This document shows, one piece after another, positions 40,718 to 44,037 of a DNA stretch of 44,037 nucleotides (position 1 is the stretch's first letter; every line of letters begins with the position of its first letter). This stretch comes from an uncultured Psychroserpens sp. (GTDB taxonomy: Bacteria > Bacteroidota > Bacteroidia > Flavobacteriales > Flavobacteriaceae). The notes beneath the pieces were generated by a model. The model was not told where the DNA came from. It did not search any database and worked only from the letters and a program-made list of their open reading frames with translations. The stretch covers positions 1 to 44,037 of the forward strand of contig CAJQOA010000044.1 of the NCBI GenBank assembly GCA_905479815.1, written 5' to 3'. Both the position numbers and the translations under genes were made by a program.

Positions 40718-42196
40718 ATGAGACTTTTATTAACGTTATTCTTTGTATTTATTTTTTCCTTTGGAAGTATTGCCCAAAACGGAACACCAGAAGATTATCT
40801 AAGTGCAGCATTTCATAAAGAACGACGTGAAGCATTGCGAGCAAGTATGCCAGCAAATAGTGTGGCTGTGTTTTTTGCAAATCCCGTGAGAAATCGTGCT
40901 AATGATGTCGATTATGTATATCACCAAGATCCAAATTTTTATTATCTCACAGGTTATAAAGAACCGCATGCTGTTTTAGTGATTTTTTCTGAAACTCAGA
41001 ACGTTTCCGAAGGGAATAACTATAACGAGAAACTCTACGTACAACAACGTAATGCTCAAGCAGAGCAATGGACAGGTCGTAGATTAGGAATAGAAGGAGC
41101 AAAAACTGAGCTAGGGTTTGATAATGCCTACAATGGAATTAATTTTCTTAACTCTGGTATTGATTTTACTTCTTTTGATAAAGTGATGTATGAAGACTTT
41201 AGAGATGATTATAGAGATACAAGAAACGGAGCAGATTTATATAATTTAGTACAATCATTTAAATCACAAATACAATTAAATACAAGTTTTACTATTGAGA
41301 ATACAACAGGTGATGTTGAGATTGATAGTGATGCAAATATGGTAGTAAAAACAGTCAAAAAAGATACACGAACTTTATCTCGTTTAATGGCAGGATTAAG
41401 AGAAGTGAAAACGGCAGATGAATTGGTGTTACTTAAAAAAGCGGTACGAATTTCGGCTATGGGTCAACGCGAAATTATGAAAGCGATGCATCCAGGAATG
41501 TCTGAAACCGAAGTGCAAGGCGTTCATGAATACATCTACAAAAAGTATGGTAGTGAGTACGAAGGTTATCCAAGTATTGTTGGTGCTGGTAATAATGGTT
41601 GTGTACTGCATTATATTGAGAATTCTAAAATGAAAGTAGAAAATGATCTCGTGCTTATGGATTTAGGTGCAGAATATCATGGTTACACAGCAGATGTGAC
41701 AAGAACAATACCTGCAAACGGTAAATTTAGTGATGAGCAAAAAGCCATTTACGATATTGTTTATGATGCTCAAGAAGCAGGAATAGCAGTAACCGTAATT
41801 GGAAATACAATGCAATCTCCTGATGCAGCTGCACGACAAGTTGTGTATCAAGGTTTAATTGATTTGGGTATTGCTAAAAATGCAAGTGACGCTAGACAAT
41901 ATTTTCCTCATGGCACATCGCATCACATTGGTTTAGATGTTCATGATCCAGGAACGTATGGACAATTACAAGCCAATATGGTGATTACTGTTGAACCAGG
42001 AATTTATATCCCAATTGGGAGCGATTGCGACCCAAAATGGCATGGCATTGCTGTTCGAATTGAAGATGATATCTTGATTACAGAAAACGGACCAATAAAT
42101 TTATCTGCGGAAGCGCCTCGAACGTCTTCAGAAATTGAGAAATTAATGAAAAAGAAGAGCGTTTTAAACGGGTTGGAATTACCTGATTTGGATTAA
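40718..42196 (+). CDS. pepP: exported Xaa-Pro aminopeptidase (aminopeptidase P)
   Basis: 492 residues from the ATG at 40718, chosen because it opens a signal peptide (MRLLLTLFFVFIFSFGSIAQ); the frame is open 25 codons earlier. An AMP-N domain (FHKERREALRASMPANSVAVFFA, DYVYHQDPNFYYLTGY) is followed by the pita-bread metallopeptidase domain. Metal ligands are visible: D and D in LMDLGAEYHGYTADVTRT, H in HGTSHHIGLDVHDPG, E in TVEPGIYIP and E in VRIEDDIL. It removes residues preceding proline from peptides. The signal peptide places it in the periplasm or outside, unlike E. coli PepP. Confidence 0.94.
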   Translation: MRLLLTLFFVFIFSFGSIAQNGTPEDYLSAAFHKERREALRASMPANSVAVFFANPVRNRANDVDYVYHQDPNFYYLTGYKEPHAVLVIFSETQNVSEGNNYNEKLYVQQRNAQAEQWTGRRLGIEGAKTELGFDNAYNGINFLNSGIDFTSFDKVMYEDFRDDYRDTRNGADLYNLVQSFKSQIQLNTSFTIENTTGDVEIDSDANMVVKTVKKDTRTLSRLMAGLREVKTADELVLLKKAVRISAMGQREIMKAMHPGMSETEVQGVHEYIYKKYGSEYEGYPSIVGAGNNGCVLHYIENSKMKVENDLVLMDLGAEYHGYTADVTRTIPANGKFSDEQKAIYDIVYDAQEAGIAVTVIGNTMQSPDAAARQVVYQGLIDLGIAKNASDARQYFPHGTSHHIGLDVHDPGTYGQLQANMVITVEPGIYIPIGSDCDPKWHGIAVRIEDDILITENGPINLSAEAPRTSSEIEKLMKKKSVLNGLELPDLD

Positions 42197-42282
42197 AATG
42201 GATATTCATTGAAATCGAGAGCCAACTTTGGGAAGTTCGATTATTTTATTAATAAACTCAAGTTAAATGATTTTGCTAGTAG

Positions 42283-43614
42283 TTATAGTTCATTCTCAAG
42301 CAAATAGAAATAGCTTTTTAAACCATATGAATACTTACTAAGATCAGAACCTAAGGTTTTAAACTCTTTTTTCATGACTTCAATCAAGTCTGGTTTAATA
42401 TCTTTTCCTTCAATTTTTGCACAATTAAGTTTTACCCAATGAATTTTTGAGGAGTTTGGGAAATCAATCAATGCTTTTTCTAAATCTGGATTATCGTATG
42501 TATTTTTATCTGCTAAGCCAATAAAGTAGCTAATGGCAAATCGCTCACTTTGGTAATCATTCCAACCTTTTTTGTCTGTTTCTTTTGATACGTGTCCAGT
42601 GGCAACAGACTCTAAATACGCATAAATGTTTAAAAGCTCTTCGTCTTTATGTTGTTCTGCTAATTCAATTATTTCTTGACCTCTGTTCTCAAAGAATTCT
42701 TTTTCATCTAAGAGTTCATTGATGAATGATATTCTCAATAAATCTGAAGCCACATTGCCATTTACTGGTAGTGGATTATTGTCTAGTATCAATTTTGAAT
42801 CTAATAATATAGTTTTTATAGAATCTGCTGAGCTGTTCTTTTGATGTAAATGCTTAATGTTATTGTAAGCAGATAATTGTTTGTATTCATTACTGTTAAC
42901 CCCAAAAACATCTTTAATGATAGCAAGGTCTTTTTCTAAAAATACGTCTTGGATATTTGTATTCCACCAATCTAATTCCCAGTTCATGTCTAAGAATATC
43001 AATTCATATGCACTCTTAGAATCTTTAGCTTTAATGTTTGTAATTAACTTGCTTCGTTTTTTAATTTGATTAGTTTGCCCATGGATGATATGAATTGCTT
43101 TGTCAATACCTGTGTGGTTTTTTTGATGGTTGGCGTTTTTCCAATACGCAATTGCTTTTGAGTAATTATCTAGGTTTAAATAACATTCACTAAGCCAAAC
43201 ATCAATTCTATAATCATTTTCATTTGATTCTTTATAGATTTCATAGTGATTGATTGCTGTTTCGTAATCTTCAATTCTATGGCTCTCAATAGCAAATTCT
43301 AAATTGAAATTTAATTCATTAGGCTTTTTTGCTAAGGCACTTTTATGAAGTTCATAAGATTTTTGAGCATCGATATTATAAAGTGCTCCAGCAATTAAAT
43401 AGTCTTGGTATTTATTATTTGATTTTGAAATCAAATCGTTAATACAATCACTAGCATCTTTGTTAACTATACAGTTTGATTGGAAGTATTCAAGATATGG
43501 AGTAATTTCTATAAGTGCGTCCTTAATTAATTCACTATTATTCTCAATAGTGACTTGTGCATTAGAAGTCAATAACATGAAATTAATACAAAGGAATAGT
43601 AATGCTCTTTTCAT
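42283..43614 (-). CDS. exported TPR protein
   Basis: 443 residues: signal peptide (1-19, ending LLTSNAQ) and TPR-like helical pairs in the first half: LIAGALYNIDAQKSYELHKSALAKKPNELNFNLEFAI, DYETAINHYEIYKESNENDY, VWLSECYLNLDNYSKAIAYWKNANHQ. The rest is helical without clear repeats. No catalytic motif is seen. It follows the lipoprotein gene by 21 bases on the same strand. I do not recognise a specific family. Confidence 0.75.
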   Translation of the reverse strand: MKRALLFLCINFMLLTSNAQVTIENNSELIKDALIEITPYLEYFQSNCIVNKDASDCINDLISKSNNKYQDYLIAGALYNIDAQKSYELHKSALAKKPNELNFNLEFAIESHRIEDYETAINHYEIYKESNENDYRIDVWLSECYLNLDNYSKAIAYWKNANHQKNHTGIDKAIHIIHGQTNQIKKRSKLITNIKAKDSKSAYELIFLDMNWELDWWNTNIQDVFLEKDLAIIKDVFGVNSNEYKQLSAYNNIKHLHQKNSSADSIKTILLDSKLILDNNPLPVNGNVASDLLRISFINELLDEKEFFENRGQEIIELAEQHKDEELLNIYAYLESVATGHVSKETDKKGWNDYQSERFAISYFIGLADKNTYDNPDLEKALIDFPNSSKIHWVKLNCAKIEGKDIKPDLIEVMKKEFKTLGSDLSKYSYGLKSYFYLLENEL

Positions 43615-43635
43615 TTTTGAAATTTAGATTAATCT

Positions 43636-44037
43636 CTAATCAATAATAGACTTATGTCCAGTATAATGAAGCAAAAATTGATCATCATCATTTTCTGAAA
43701 TATCAAAAGTAACACCTCTAAATTCTGCATTGAAACGACCTTGGCCTTTAATCTTTACAATCTCAGAGAACGCTTCATCATTATGGTCAATATGCATTAC
43801 TGCTTCAGCGCATAAATTGTCATTTTGTATATAAAACACTAAATAATGCTGTTCGTTTTTCTCTAGATAATCTGATAACCAAAATCTAAGAGTTTCATCT
43901 CCAGTTAATTCAATTTGATTGACAACTTCTCTTTGGTAGATCTTACTAAGGACTTCATTATTAAGAAGAACAGGATTATCTGTCTCACAAGATGATCTAT
44001 CACAAGAGTAAAAAGTTAAGACTAGTAAAGCGCTAAG
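43636..44037 (-). CDS. lipoprotein of unknown family (N-terminus cut by window end)
   Basis: 133 residues are visible, running off the 3' end of the window without a start codon. The first residues, LSALLVLTFYSCDRSSCE, are the end of a lipoprotein signal with the lipid cysteine, so only a few residues are missing. The internal GTG at 43839 should not be used as a start, since coding continues upstream. The mature part (IELTGDETLRFWLSDYLEK, QHYLVFYIQNDNLCAEAV, DISENDDDQFLLHYTGHKSIID) looks like a small beta-rich periplasmic domain. It is followed by the TPR gene after 21 bases. Family unknown. Confidence 0.75.
   Translation of the reverse strand, partial: LSALLVLTFYSCDRSSCETDNPVLLNNEVLSKIYQREVVNQIELTGDETLRFWLSDYLEKNEQHYLVFYIQNDNLCAEAVMHIDHNDEAFSEIVKIKGQGRFNAEFRGVTFDISENDDDQFLLHYTGHKSIID

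Noticed and set aside
42197-42282. Possible terminator between pepP and the TPR gene
   Set aside because: Only a 5-bp AACTT/AAGTT pair with no T run is present.
1-44037. tRNA, rRNA, CRISPR arrays, insertion sequences or phage genes
   Set aside because: The intergenic gaps are short and none shows a cloverleaf, a direct-repeat array or a transposase.

Overview
The window looks like a chromosomal segment of a member of the Flavobacteriaceae (Bacteroidota). The evidence is an AT-rich sequence, several proteins ending in a type IX secretion (T9SS) type A sorting domain, two ECF sigma/anti-sigma loci, SusC/FecA-style TonB receptors, promoters of the TAnnTTTG type, and little sign of Shine-Dalgarno sequences. 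At least six genes appear to start with TTG. I see no tRNA, rRNA, CRISPR array, insertion sequence or phage gene; this is ordinary chromosome with several accessory modules.

Layout. 1-511: 3' end of carB. 590-7078: secreted and envelope proteins: an ankyrin protein, a DOMON-like T9SS protein, a jelly-roll-like T9SS protein, two near-twin LTD-like T9SS proteins facing each other, and between the twins a minus-strand set encoding a DUF5777-like beta-barrel, a mono-haem cytochrome c lipoprotein and a YceI protein. An OB-fold protein precedes the second twin. 7209-12154: an ECF sigma / FecR anti-sigma / TonB-receptor locus with a divergent acidic-repeat lipoprotein. The sigma gene is flanked by a 32-bp inverted repeat whose arms lie, in matching orientation, upstream of the lipoprotein and of fecR. 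12151-18201 (minus): thioesterase and rmuC; then an SCO copper protein behind two paralogous TPR proteins that share histidine motifs.

18327-25208: a vitamin B12 uptake locus. The minus strand carries btuF, btuC, an unknown lipoprotein and btuD. The plus strand carries a cobalamin riboswitch, btuB and a BtuG-like beta-propeller lipoprotein. The riboswitch covers only the plus-strand transcript. 25291-29118: an S41 peptidase lipoprotein, divergent from an ECF sigma / anti-sigma / two-DUF4252 operon preceded by a TGTAAC-N16-CGTC promoter.

29283-44037: mostly housekeeping genes: purB with a 59-residue membrane protein behind it, a HEAT-like protein, a haem-binding protein, a glycosyltransferase, a YebC regulator, a Prc-type protease with a helical exported partner, pterin dehydratase, a gcvT-glutaminase-SDR operon, an exported aminopeptidase P, a TPR protein and a lipoprotein cut by the window end.

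The best candidates for something undescribed are the duplicated 32-bp element around the sigma gene at 8394, the LTD/DUF5777/cytochrome/YceI surface redox module at 3130-7078, the unknown lipoprotein inside the B12 ABC operon, and the paired TPR-SCO operon.
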